Shown one piece after another: positions 16,593 to 24,847 of a stretch of DNA of 64,000 nucleotides. The notes under the pieces are model-generated. The model saw nothing but the letters and a program-made list of their open reading frames with translations. It was not told the DNA's origin and made no database searches. Location: the NCBI GenBank assembly GCA_905214735.1, contig CAJMNI010000004.1:1-64000 (forward strand), in the 5' to 3' direction. Position 1 is the first letter of the stretch, and each line of letters starts with the position of its first letter. This stretch comes from an uncultured bacterium (GTDB taxonomy: Bacteria > Bacteroidota > Bacteroidia > Bacteroidales > Muribaculaceae). A program made the position numbers and the translations under genes.

Positions 16593-17351
16593 TCAATTTT
16601 CCGGCAGGGGGAGAATCGACGGGCGTGGAATCGCGCGGTAATCATCCTTCTCGATATCATCTTCCCGAGGCTCGAGGAGTGTGCCGTCGGCAGGCAGCCG
16701 GAAACGCAGAAGCTTGATCTTCTTGCCTCGCGAGAGCCATTGCTGTTCGTAATAGGTCTTGATCGAGGCCACCGGGTCGGCATGACCGGTGCCGTAGAGG
16801 TCGTCGGTCTGCTCTATCACCTCGAATCCGTTAAGTTCCACCAGTCTCCGGGTGTATTCATAGAGAAACGGAGAGTCGGTCTTGAGATTGATCACGCCGT
16901 CGGGGCGCAGGATATGCCGGTAAAGCGTCAGAAAGCGGGTGGACGTGAGACGTTTGCGTGCTTTCTTCATCTGCGGGTCGGGGAAAGTGATCCATATCTC
17001 CTCCACTTCGGCGGGGGAGAAGAAGCGGTCGATATTCTCTATTTCGCAGCGGAGGAAAGCGGCGTTGGGGATTCCCTCCTCCTCCACGCGGCGGGCGCCG
17101 GTCCACATTCTGGCCCCCTTGATGTCGACGCCCACATAATTGCGGGAGGCGTCGCTTTGGGCCAGAGCCACGGTATATTCGCCGCGGCCGCAGCCGAGCT
17201 CGAGCACCATCGGACGATTGCCGGGGAGCACCTCGCTGTTCCAGCGGCCGGCGTAAGGGAATCCGGCGCGAAGCAACTCCTCGCGCGGATACTGGAGCAC
17301 GCATTTGAACGTCTCCATGTCGGCGAATTTTTTCAGTTTGTTTTTAGCCAT
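16593..17351 (-). CDS. trmB: tRNA (guanine-N7-)-methyltransferase
   Basis: Methylates G46 of tRNA variable loops using S-adenosylmethionine. The 252-residue protein shows the Rossmann SAM motif VLELGCGRGEYTVALA and the family motif WITFPDPQMKKARKRLTS. It also has a late NLKTDSPFLYEYT segment with the conserved KTD. The N-terminal 40 residues and a basic C-terminal tail after LSRGKKIKLLRF are typical of the Bacteroidetes form. It lies 23 bp after the glycosyltransferase gene and 51 bp before mrp on the same strand. Confidence 0.96.
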   Translation of the reverse strand: MAKNKLKKFADMETFKCVLQYPREELLRAGFPYAGRWNSEVLPGNRPMVLELGCGRGEYTVALAQSDASRNYVGVDIKGARMWTGARRVEEEGIPNAAFLRCEIENIDRFFSPAEVEEIWITFPDPQMKKARKRLTSTRFLTLYRHILRPDGVINLKTDSPFLYEYTRRLVELNGFEVIEQTDDLYGTGHADPVASIKTYYEQQWLSRGKKIKLLRFRLPADGTLLEPREDDIEKDDYRAIPRPSILPLPEN

Positions 17352-17374
17352 TGTTATTAGTGGTAGGAATGAGG

Positions 17375-18607
17375 TTATGACTTATGACGCTGCCAGGTGA
17401 AATTTTTCACACGCAGGTTGCGTTGCGAATAGCGGAACATCATGTTAGAGAAGGGGAGGATAAGCCAGAAGAGAGGCACGCTCCACCAGAGGCGTACGGC
17501 TCCGAGGCGTGATGCTGCGGCGCGGTAAACAGCGATTTCGAAGCCCCAGAAGGTGAGGAGTATCACAGCGGCCGCCACGGCGGCCACGAGGCTCGGCAGG
17601 GCGAGCAGCGCGGCTGCCGCTAAAAGGAGAGGTGCGAGCCATTGGGCGAAAGTCACCAGCCATGAAAGCACGAACGGCCCTTTCGGCAACCAGCGCGATG
17701 TGAAACTGTAATGCTCCTTGCGGATGCTCCACACGCGGTTGGCCGCCCCGCCATATTCGAGAGTCACGACAGAGTCGGGGGAAACCGTGATCCGCGTGTT
17801 GTCACCGTCGGATATCTCGCTGATAAAGAGGTCGTCGTCGCCGCCGTGAAGATTGATCGTGCGGGCATATCCTTTATGGTCGAAGAAGATTGACCGTCGG
17901 AAAGCAAGGTTTGCGCCGTCGCCACGGAATGGACGGCCGCATGCGGCGGCTCCGATCCAGCGGCAGCTGGCGAGCACCGAGTCAAACTGCCGGAACCACT
18001 TCCGGGGGCCGCGCATCTCGCTGAAATCGAGGTGGGCAAAGCCGAGCGAAACGTCGACCGAATTATCGTCGACGAAAGGAGCCATGATCCGCCGCAACCA
18101 TTGGCGCGACGGGATGCGGGCGTTGCAGAGCGTGGTGACTATCACCTCGCCGCGGGCGGCCTTGATGCCTATGGTATTTGCCAGCTTGCGGCGGCTGAGA
18201 CTGCGTGAACCCGGCTGCATGAACGTGACATGCACGCGCGGATGGGTCTCCGCGTAGCTGCCCGCAAGTGTTTGAGCAGATTCGGCCGTGGTCTCCGCCA
18301 CAACGATGATTTCATAATCGGGATAGTCTTGATCGTCAAGCATCTCAAGGCAGGCATCGATCCATTCCTTATCCTTGTCGGCATAGACCACCACCGACGC
18401 CATAGGCCATTTTGCCGCAGCCGTATCATCCTCATTCCCCTCCGCTCCCGGATCTTCTTCGACCGGAGAAGGCATAGGAGGATTGGGGAAACGGGCTGCT
18501 TTACGCATTGGCTTCAGGCCAAACGCCACAGTCAGCAGCGCGACAACAAATCCGGTTGCAAGAAGCAACCATGCGATAACGGGCAATTCAAAACTGAACA
18601 TATCCAT
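17375..18607 (-). CDS. Membrane-associated family 2 glycosyltransferase
   Basis: Predicted inner-membrane GT2 protein, 410 residues. An N-terminal helix (VIAWLLLATGFVVALLTVAFGL) is followed by an acidic linker and a GT-A fold beginning ASVVVYADKDKEWIDACLEML. At least two or three more helices lie near the C-terminus. The usual DxD metal motif is replaced by NAR in VTTLCNARIPSRQW. A GDGANLAFRR motif and an acidic GGDDDLF motif are present. This arrangement resembles a Bacteroidetes GT2 subfamily of unknown substrate. It heads the - strand run with trmB, mrp and panB. A TAACTTTG at 18616-18623 lies 9-16 bp before the ATG. Confidence 0.82.
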   Translation of the reverse strand: MDMFSFELPVIAWLLLATGFVVALLTVAFGLKPMRKAARFPNPPMPSPVEEDPGAEGNEDDTAAAKWPMASVVVYADKDKEWIDACLEMLDDQDYPDYEIIVVAETTAESAQTLAGSYAETHPRVHVTFMQPGSRSLSRRKLANTIGIKAARGEVIVTTLCNARIPSRQWLRRIMAPFVDDNSVDVSLGFAHLDFSEMRGPRKWFRQFDSVLASCRWIGAAACGRPFRGDGANLAFRRSIFFDHKGYARTINLHGGDDDLFISEISDGDNTRITVSPDSVVTLEYGGAANRVWSIRKEHYSFTSRWLPKGPFVLSWLVTFAQWLAPLLLAAAALLALPSLVAAVAAAVILLTFWGFEIAVYRAAASRLGAVRLWWSVPLFWLILPFSNMMFRYSQRNLRVKNFTWQRHKS

Positions 18608-18615
18608 AACAACTG

Positions 18616-18646
18616 CAAAGTTAACAAAAAAATTTAACTATTTTTG
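18616..18646. promoter_or_regulatory. Divergent promoter-like -7 elements between GT2 and GH3 genes
   Basis: On the - strand TAACTTTG lies at 18623-18616, facing the GT2 gene. On the + strand TATTTTTG lies at 18639-18646, facing the GH3-type gene. Neither has a convincing -33 partner at the right spacing, so both calls are weak. Confidence 0.35.
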
Positions 18647-18715
18647 CGGTAGACCGTTTATAATATACGGTTTCAATAATCGCCTCGTTAAATAGATTGG
18701 AATAATCACCCTGAT

Positions 18716-20248
18716 ATGGACATCACTCCGTTAGCACGCATCATACTTGAAGGACGTTCGCGCAAGAGCGACCGCTGGGCAGAGCCCAAGGTGGCGAGAG
18801 CCACTCAGGAGGGTGTGTTGCGCAGTTTGTTGCGTAGAGCCGCCGACACTGAATTCGGCCGGCGCAACGACTTCCGCGCACTGCTGGCGGAAAAAGATGT
18901 CGCGGCGGCTTACCGACGGAAAGTCGCTTCTTGCGAATATGAAGATATCCGTGCCGACGTGATGCGGATGGTCAACGGCGAGAGCGACGTGCTATGGCCG
19001 GGACGCTGTCTGAACTATGCTCAATCGTCGGGCACGTCGGGAGGAAGATCGAAATATATACCGATCACCGGCGATTCTCTCCAACGATGCCATTACAGGG
19101 GTGCCTCCTACACCGTGGCCCATTATCTGCGGCACAATCCGGAATCGCGCATGTTTTCCGGGAAAGGATTCATTCTCGGAGGCTCTTTCGCCAGCGAGCT
19201 GAAGCCTGCGGATCCGCGCGTGAAGATCGGCGACCTTAGCGCCACTCTGATAGACTGCATCAATCCCTTGGCCGGGCTCTTCCGCATCCCCTCAAAGCGA
19301 ATAGCCCTCATGCCCGACTGGGAGGAGAAACTTCCTGCACTCGTTGAGGCTTCGGCGTCGGCCAATGTGACCAACATTTCCGGAGTGCCCTCCTGGTTCC
19401 TGACTGTGATCAAGGAGGTGATGAAAAAGCGGGGCGTCGATAAAATTTCCGACGCGTGGCCCAATCTCGAGGTCTTCTTCCACGGCGGCATATCTTTCGC
19501 CCCTTATCGCGAAATATACAGCAGCATAACCGATCCGAAGAAGATGCATTTCATGGAGAGCTATAACGCTTCGGAGGGTTTCTTCGCCGCTCAAGACCGA
19601 CTTGACGAGCCGGGGATGCTCCTCGTGCTCGACAACGATATTTTTTACGAGTTCCTCGACGTCGATGACCCTTTGGCAGAGCCTATTGGAGCGTGGGAGG
19701 CAAAAGAGGGAAAAGTCTACGAAATGATGATCAGTTCAAGCAACGGCCTTTGGCGTTATCGGCTAGGCGACACAGTGAGGGTGGAAACCGTCAATCCGCT
19801 GCGCATATCAGTGGCGGGACGCACGAAATGCTTCATCAACGCTTTCGGCGAAGAAGTGATGGAAGAGAACGCCGAGCATGCGATTGCCGAGGCGTGCCGG
19901 GAATCGGGGGCGGTTGTGAGGAATTATACGGCGGCTCCGGTTTTCGCCGACTCCGCCCGCCGCGGTCGGCATCAATGGCTGATAGAATGGGAGCGCGAAC
20001 CCTCCGACATCGGCAAGTTCGCGGAAATCCTCGATGACGCGTTGCGCCGGGTGAACTCCGATTATGACGCCAAGCGTTCGCACACCATTTTCCTTGACGG
20101 TCCGGAGATCATCAGCGTTCCTGCAGGCACGTTCGACCGCTGGCTTGCCTCCGTAGGCAACCGCAAGCTTGGCGGCCAGCGAAAGGTGCCCCGGCTGGCC
20201 AACGACCGCAAAATCGCCGATCAGTTGCTCACGCTGATAAATAACTGA
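18716..20248 (+). CDS. GH3 auxin-responsive-promoter-family acyl-adenylating enzyme
   Basis: A 510-residue member of the ANL adenylating superfamily, related to plant GH3 acyl-amido synthetases. It is expected to activate a carboxylic acid with ATP and possibly join it to an amine. The phosphate-binding loop reads YAQSSGTSGGRSKYIPIT. Later motifs include MEFMESYNASEG-like FMESYNASEGFF, WRYRLGDTVRVE and NAFGEEVMEENAEHAI. No signal peptide or membrane helix is seen, so it is cytoplasmic. Bacterial homologues are common in Bacteroidetes, but their substrates are largely unknown. It is monocistronic and ends at a strong bidirectional terminator. Confidence 0.9.
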   Translation: MDITPLARIILEGRSRKSDRWAEPKVARATQEGVLRSLLRRAADTEFGRRNDFRALLAEKDVAAAYRRKVASCEYEDIRADVMRMVNGESDVLWPGRCLNYAQSSGTSGGRSKYIPITGDSLQRCHYRGASYTVAHYLRHNPESRMFSGKGFILGGSFASELKPADPRVKIGDLSATLIDCINPLAGLFRIPSKRIALMPDWEEKLPALVEASASANVTNISGVPSWFLTVIKEVMKKRGVDKISDAWPNLEVFFHGGISFAPYREIYSSITDPKKMHFMESYNASEGFFAAQDRLDEPGMLLVLDNDIFYEFLDVDDPLAEPIGAWEAKEGKVYEMMISSSNGLWRYRLGDTVRVETVNPLRISVAGRTKCFINAFGEEVMEENAEHAIAEACRESGAVVRNYTAAPVFADSARRGRHQWLIEWEREPSDIGKFAEILDDALRRVNSDYDAKRSHTIFLDGPEIISVPAGTFDRWLASVGNRKLGGQRKVPRLANDRKIADQLLTLINN

Positions 20249-20266
20249 AAAGGCAAAAGCAAAAAA

Positions 20267-20296
20267 CAGGCTGCATTTCCTTGGAAATGCAGCCTG
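20267..20296. terminator. Strong bidirectional intrinsic terminator
   Basis: A perfect 14-bp stem (caggctgcatttcc / ggaaatgcagcctg) with a 2-base apex is followed by nine Ts on the + strand and preceded by six As (Ts on the - strand). It serves the convergent GH3-type and leucine-rich repeat genes. Confidence 0.95.
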
Positions 20297-20333
20297 ATTT
20301 TTTTTTGCTTAGATAGCTAACTTAGCTTTGCTA

Positions 20334-21689
20334 TTATAATAGCTTGATTATTTTGATGATGTCGCCGGTGGAGACTCTGACGATTGCTGCCTGGCCGGCT
20401 ACTACACCTTCGATGCGGGCAGTTTCGATGCGGGGAGCGGAATCGTGAAGTTTCATTCCCGAAACCGAGAAGACTTCCAGACGGTCGATCGGCATGGTGG
20501 AGGAGACTTCAATCACATCACCCGAGCGGCGGGCAGAAACATGGATCTCGCCGAGATCGGCAATCTCCTCGAGAACAGAACTCTGGGCGATGCTGAAGCG
20601 GCCCCATTCCGGATGTGCGGCCCATTGATTCATGGAGACGCGGGTGGTCAGAAGATATATATGCTTGTAATCACCGTCGGCGTCTTCAAGGCCTGAGAAA
20701 GCTTCATGGTCGAGTTCCGGAATGTTGGCACCGAGTCGTCCGGCTTCGATCTCGGTAAGATGCGAGGCGTTGCGGAAAGCATGACTTTCGATTTTTTTCA
20801 CATCGGAGTCAAGAATGATTCTGGTCACTCCGCTGTTGTTGGCGTAGGCTCCTTCTCCTATAGTGGCGCCGCTGACAATAGCGTTGGCCGGAGCGGAGAC
20901 ATAAGAGGCAAAAAGAGCGGGGGCACCTTCGGAATTGCTCTGCGGAAGTTCCGCCAAACCTTTGTCGAAGAAAAATGCGCCAACACCCACATGACGGAGA
21001 TCCTCCTTGCCGAGCGTTACCTCGCCGAGGGTCGGGATGGCGGCGAAAGCGTAATCGCCAATCGAGTGGACGCTTTTCAGGTCGGCAGAGCGGAGAGCTG
21101 TGCCGTAGAAAGCACGGTCGCCGATTTCTTCGACGGTTGCCGGAATCGCGATGTCGAGGCTTGAGCAGCCCTCGAAAGTCGCGGCGGGGATGATGCTGAT
21201 GCCGTCGCCAAACTGCACTGTCCTAAGTTTCGGACAATGGCGGAACACACCGTCGCCAAGCTCCGGATTTCCCGCAAACGAAACCGATGCGAGCTTCGGG
21301 GAGTCTCCGAAAGCATTATTCCCAATGGAGATCACCGTGGCCGGGATGCTTACAGAGGTTAAGGCTGCGCCTGCGAAAGCCGATTCTCCGATAGAGGCTG
21401 CCTCGGCCGGGAAAACAAACTGTTCCACCGACGATCCCACCAGCATATAGGCGGGGATTTCGGAGAGAACGACCCCAGACATGTCAAGGTTTTTCACCGT
21501 TGCGGGAAGTTTCTTGAGCAGAGCGATATCCTCGGCCGACATAGATCCGCGGAGGGTTACTTTTGAGTCGCCGGAACTTATAATATCGTTGAGGTCATGG
21601 CGGAATTCGCCGGGATTGATGCTTATGTCGATCGCAGCGGCGGGGATTGCGGCGATCAGCAGAGCTGAGGCGAAAGAGAAGAATTTCAT
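20334..21689 (-). CDS. BspA-like leucine-rich repeat protein with T9SS-like C-terminal domain
   Basis: An exported protein of about 451 residues. The N-terminus is a signal peptide (MKFFSFASALLIAAIPAAA). Several BspA/LRR_5-type repeats follow, recognisable as IGESAFAGAALTSVSIPA, IGNNAFGDSPKLASVSF and IGDRAFYG. The last ~80 residues, containing RLEVFSVSGMKL, resemble the beta-sandwich sorting domain of T9SS cargo. The ATG at 21689 is chosen because it starts the signal peptide; codons further upstream overlap the end of the RdgB-propeller gene. It follows that gene by about 60 bp, so the two may share a transcript. BspA-like proteins are usually surface adhesins, but no ligand can be inferred. 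Confidence 0.82.
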   Translation of the reverse strand: MKFFSFASALLIAAIPAAAIDISINPGEFRHDLNDIISSGDSKVTLRGSMSAEDIALLKKLPATVKNLDMSGVVLSEIPAYMLVGSSVEQFVFPAEAASIGESAFAGAALTSVSIPATVISIGNNAFGDSPKLASVSFAGNPELGDGVFRHCPKLRTVQFGDGISIIPAATFEGCSSLDIAIPATVEEIGDRAFYGTALRSADLKSVHSIGDYAFAAIPTLGEVTLGKEDLRHVGVGAFFFDKGLAELPQSNSEGAPALFASYVSAPANAIVSGATIGEGAYANNSGVTRIILDSDVKKIESHAFRNASHLTEIEAGRLGANIPELDHEAFSGLEDADGDYKHIYLLTTRVSMNQWAAHPEWGRFSIAQSSVLEEIADLGEIHVSARRSGDVIEVSSTMPIDRLEVFSVSGMKLHDSAPRIETARIEGVVAGQAAIVRVSTGDIIKIIKLL

Positions 21690-21751
21690 ATTTGATCTGA
21701 TCATTAAGAGTCGAATGTTTGGTTTTGTTTGGGTGGTTTGTGACGCGATCA

Positions 21752-24700
21752 TCAGTTGATCACGAGGATCTTCGAGACTTTAGCGAAGCTTTCGTCGTTG
21801 GGGCCGTTGGCCGCAAGCACGAAATAAACTCCGGCCGGCACTCGCTTATGGTTGAGGTTGGTGACGTCCCACTGAAGCTGGCCCGAAGAAGCGAGACCAA
21901 GATCCTTCATAAGGTTTCCGGATGCGTCGACGATCTTGACCGTAGCGTTTTCGGGGAGATTGTCGATAGTGACATATCCGAAATAGTCGGGATTGACCGG
22001 ATTGGGATATGCGCGGGCCTGATTTCCCTCCGAACCTCCGTCTTCTCCAGAGAGGAAGAGCTCGCAGAGGCCGAGACTTGTCGACACCATGATGGAATTT
22101 GTCGACGGATTGAAACAGATGCCGTAGACATTGTTGTCGACTATGTCGGAATTGTCGGTGGTATATGTCTTTATGATCGTGCGGCCGTCGGCTGAAGTGC
22201 AAACGAGGCCAGCGCCCTGAGTGCCGAACCATTTGCGACCCTGGGAATCGATTGTCATGGCGTAGACTGCAATTCCATCGAGCAGATAGTCGGCGAGGTT
22301 GGTTCCGTCGTTGCGTGGCACCTTTATGCGGCGGGCATCGGGCGAACCGGTGAGGGCAGTGCGGGGATTGAAGGTGAAAACGCCTTTGGTGTAGCCGACC
22401 CAAACAAGTCCTGTGGCAGGATCCTCAAGCCAAGAGCGTACGTAACTGAGATCGATTTTCTTCCCGTCCTGATCTGTGATTGAAGACATCTGATACTCGT
22501 CCCAACCGTTTTCGTTTTCGGGGTTGCCGTGATGGTTGATTACGCGTATGCCGGATGTGACGGCTCCTGCGAAAAAGAGGATGGTGTTTTTATTGTTGCC
22601 CGAGTTAAGGGCAAATACCGAGCATGCGGCCTGAACCGGAAGGTTATTGATGGTGTGAACTTTAAAGGGCCGGTAAGTCGCCTGTGAAGTTGTTGCGGCG
22701 CGGTCGGAGGGCGACCAATACCAGAGTTGGGCGGTAGTGTAGTTGCTGGCTTCATTTGCGTCGGCGTCGATATAGGGTATCCACATATATCCGGAACTGT
22801 CGAAAGCCGGTACTCCGAAGATGCATTGCTGCGGCCAAGACGTGGAATGGTTATCGGGCACGATTTCCACGAATCCGGGTTTGCCATAGCCATGAAATTC
22901 ATCGCTTGGTTTGGAGAAGTGGAGGGAATTGTCGACATTCTTCAGGTCGAGCCGAAGAATGCCTCCCTTGGGGGACCCACAATAGACCTGATCAGTGTTG
23001 TTGGGGTCTATTACCAGCCCATTGGGGGTGTTAATCAGCATAGCCGGGTTATTGCCCCGGTATGAAATCGACATCGGTGTCCATTGCATGTTTTTATAGG
23101 CACTGATGAGGTCAGGGGTTTCAATATATGGATTGACGTATCCATAGCCGTGGTTCCGGACGAGCACACCATATTCCGGATGAATCGCCATCCATTGCGA
23201 GATTAGGGAGTTGGCGGCATTGGGCTGCATATAGTCGCGAGTAAGCGTCCACGAGGAACCACCATCGGAGGGTATACTTTTCGACGCTATCCCATTTCGG
23301 CCTGATCCGAACCAAAATACCCTGCCGTCGAAGGAATTCGCTATTGACCCCTTATCTAAGGTTTCAAGCCGGTATGAGGTCTCTTTATATTCCTGGTCGA
23401 AGGTTCTTATCCGATCTGGGCTTACGATATAAATCATCTTTTCGCCGCGATTCAGATCTGTCTCATTTGCGGCAGATGAAACGGCGGTTGCGGAGAATCC
23501 GTCGCCTGTGGCGACAAGATAGCTTACCTGGCGGTTCTGCCGTGTGCCATAAAGAAGGTATAGCCTTTGCCCGAATGGCATTATACTAAGCGTGCGTTTG
23601 AAATCTGGGATCTTTGTCAATTCGCTGAGATTGAATGCATTTGGCGAGCCGTAATAAAGTCCGTCATCGGTGGAAACCAGTATTTTGTCGGCAAAGCGGG
23701 TTGCTGAATATAGCTTTGTGTGGAAAATACGCGATGTTTCGACTTCTCCTTTTTTCACATCGAGAATAACATAGCCGAAATCCGTGGCCAAATAGGCGAA
23801 TCCGGATTCAGAGTCGAAAGAGATACTGTTTACCTGCCTGGAGAGGTCGGCATCTGCGAGCATGAGGGCGGGTATATTGACCACGTCGCCATTGTCGTAT
23901 AGCACATCGATGTTGCCGTTACGGTATGCGATGAGCAGATACTTGTCGTCATAGTTGTAGGCGGCGTGCGCCACGGTGTTTTCTGAAAGGATGTTGGATG
24001 AGTTCAGATAGTCAAATTCCTCAGCTTCCTTGTCCCAACGGATGATATTGAGAGGGGAGGTTTCACCGACAGGATCACCGTCTACATATTTCGTCATGTA
24101 GGCGATGAAGTAGACATATTTTTGGGTGTCGAAAATATGCTGATATTGTCCATCGAGCGACGGGTGGATGCGCCAGGACTCGGCTTTGGCCGGGATGGCG
24201 CACGAGATGATGAGGATCAGGCAGAGGAGGAGGAAATCGCGGAGCTTGCGCAGGGCGCGGCCGCGATGGGAGATGGCGTTCTTGTCGTCGGCGCTCATCT
24301 CGGCGAAGCATTTCCCGGTTTCGCGGGCGCGGAACACAGGGTCGTAGCCGAAGCCGCCGTCGCCGTGGCATTCGGTGGCGATGTCGCCTTCGACGCTTCC
24401 GGTGAAGCAGTGTTCCTCGCCTTGGGCGGCAAGGGCGATGCAGGTGGCGAAAGAGGCATGCCGGTCGGCGACACCCTCCATTTCGTGCAGGAGCTTCTTG
24501 ACATTGTCGGCCGGAGTGCAATGCTCGCCGGCATATCGGGCGCTATATACGCCCGGCGCGCCGCCGAGCGCGTCGACCATCAGCCCCGTGTCGTCGGCGA
24601 AGCAGTCGTAACCGTAGCGGTCGCGAACCCACCGCGCCTTGATCAGGGCATTCCCTTCGAGAGTGTCGGCCGTCTCCGGAATTTCATCGTGACAGCCGAT

Positions 24701-24805
24701 CTCGGCCAGGGATACGATTTCAAACCCGTCGGAAACGATCCGGCGGGCTTCTTCAAGTTTATGCTGATTGTTTGTTGCGAAAACGAGTCTCTTGATGCGG
24801 TTCAT
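21752..24805 (-). CDS. RdgB (XTP/dITP diphosphatase) fused in frame to an exported PorZ-like beta-propeller
   Basis: One uninterrupted 1017-residue frame encodes two normally separate proteins. Residues 1-190 are a complete RdgB/HAM1 nucleotide-pool enzyme: FATNNQHKLEEAR, FADDTGL, GYDPVF and SHRGRALRKL are all present. Directly after this, residues 192-208 form a signal-peptide-like segment (LLLCLILIISCAIPAKA) with a cleavage site after AKA. The remaining ~800 residues resemble PorZ: propeller repeats, then a C-terminal T9SS-type domain (ARAYPNPVNPDYFGY, then PAGVYFVLA). There is no in-frame ATG at the junction. ATG 24805 is chosen because MNRIKRLVFATNN is the usual RdgB start; an ATG at 24832 is also possible. 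It follows ugd by 42 bp. Confidence 0.82.
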   Translation of the reverse strand: MNRIKRLVFATNNQHKLEEARRIVSDGFEIVSLAEIGCHDEIPETADTLEGNALIKARWVRDRYGYDCFADDTGLMVDALGGAPGVYSARYAGEHCTPADNVKKLLHEMEGVADRHASFATCIALAAQGEEHCFTGSVEGDIATECHGDGGFGYDPVFRARETGKCFAEMSADDKNAISHRGRALRKLRDFLLLCLILIISCAIPAKAESWRIHPSLDGQYQHIFDTQKYVYFIAYMTKYVDGDPVGETSPLNIIRWDKEAEEFDYLNSSNILSENTVAHAAYNYDDKYLLIAYRNGNIDVLYDNGDVVNIPALMLADADLSRQVNSISFDSESGFAYLATDFGYVILDVKKGEVETSRIFHTKLYSATRFADKILVSTDDGLYYGSPNAFNLSELTKIPDFKRTLSIMPFGQRLYLLYGTRQNRQVSYLVATGDGFSATAVSSAANETDLNRGEKMIYIVSPDRIRTFDQEYKETSYRLETLDKGSIANSFDGRVFWFGSGRNGIASKSIPSDGGSSWTLTRDYMQPNAANSLISQWMAIHPEYGVLVRNHGYGYVNPYIETPDLISAYKNMQWTPMSISYRGNNPAMLINTPNGLVIDPNNTDQVYCGSPKGGILRLDLKNVDNSLHFSKPSDEFHGYGKPGFVEIVPDNHSTSWPQQCIFGVPAFDSSGYMWIPYIDADANEASNYTTAQLWYWSPSDRAATTSQATYRPFKVHTINNLPVQAACSVFALNSGNNKNTILFFAGAVTSGIRVINHHGNPENENGWDEYQMSSITDQDGKKIDLSYVRSWLEDPATGLVWVGYTKGVFTFNPRTALTGSPDARRIKVPRNDGTNLADYLLDGIAVYAMTIDSQGRKWFGTQGAGLVCTSADGRTIIKTYTTDNSDIVDNNVYGICFNPSTNSIMVSTSLGLCELFLSGEDGGSEGNQARAYPNPVNPDYFGYVTIDNLPENATVKIVDASGNLMKDLGLASSGQLQWDVTNLNHKRVPAGVYFVLAANGPNDESFAKVSKILVIN

Positions 24806-24847
24806 ACTGTTAGTTAACGTTTCCGCGCGCATTCTTATTGTAAGGGC

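Noticed and set aside
24180..24300. A separate start codon for the propeller part of the RdgB fusion
   Set aside because: No in-frame ATG, GTG or TTG is present between the RdgB end and the signal-like helix. Only a CTG could serve, so two independent genes are not supported by the sequence as given.
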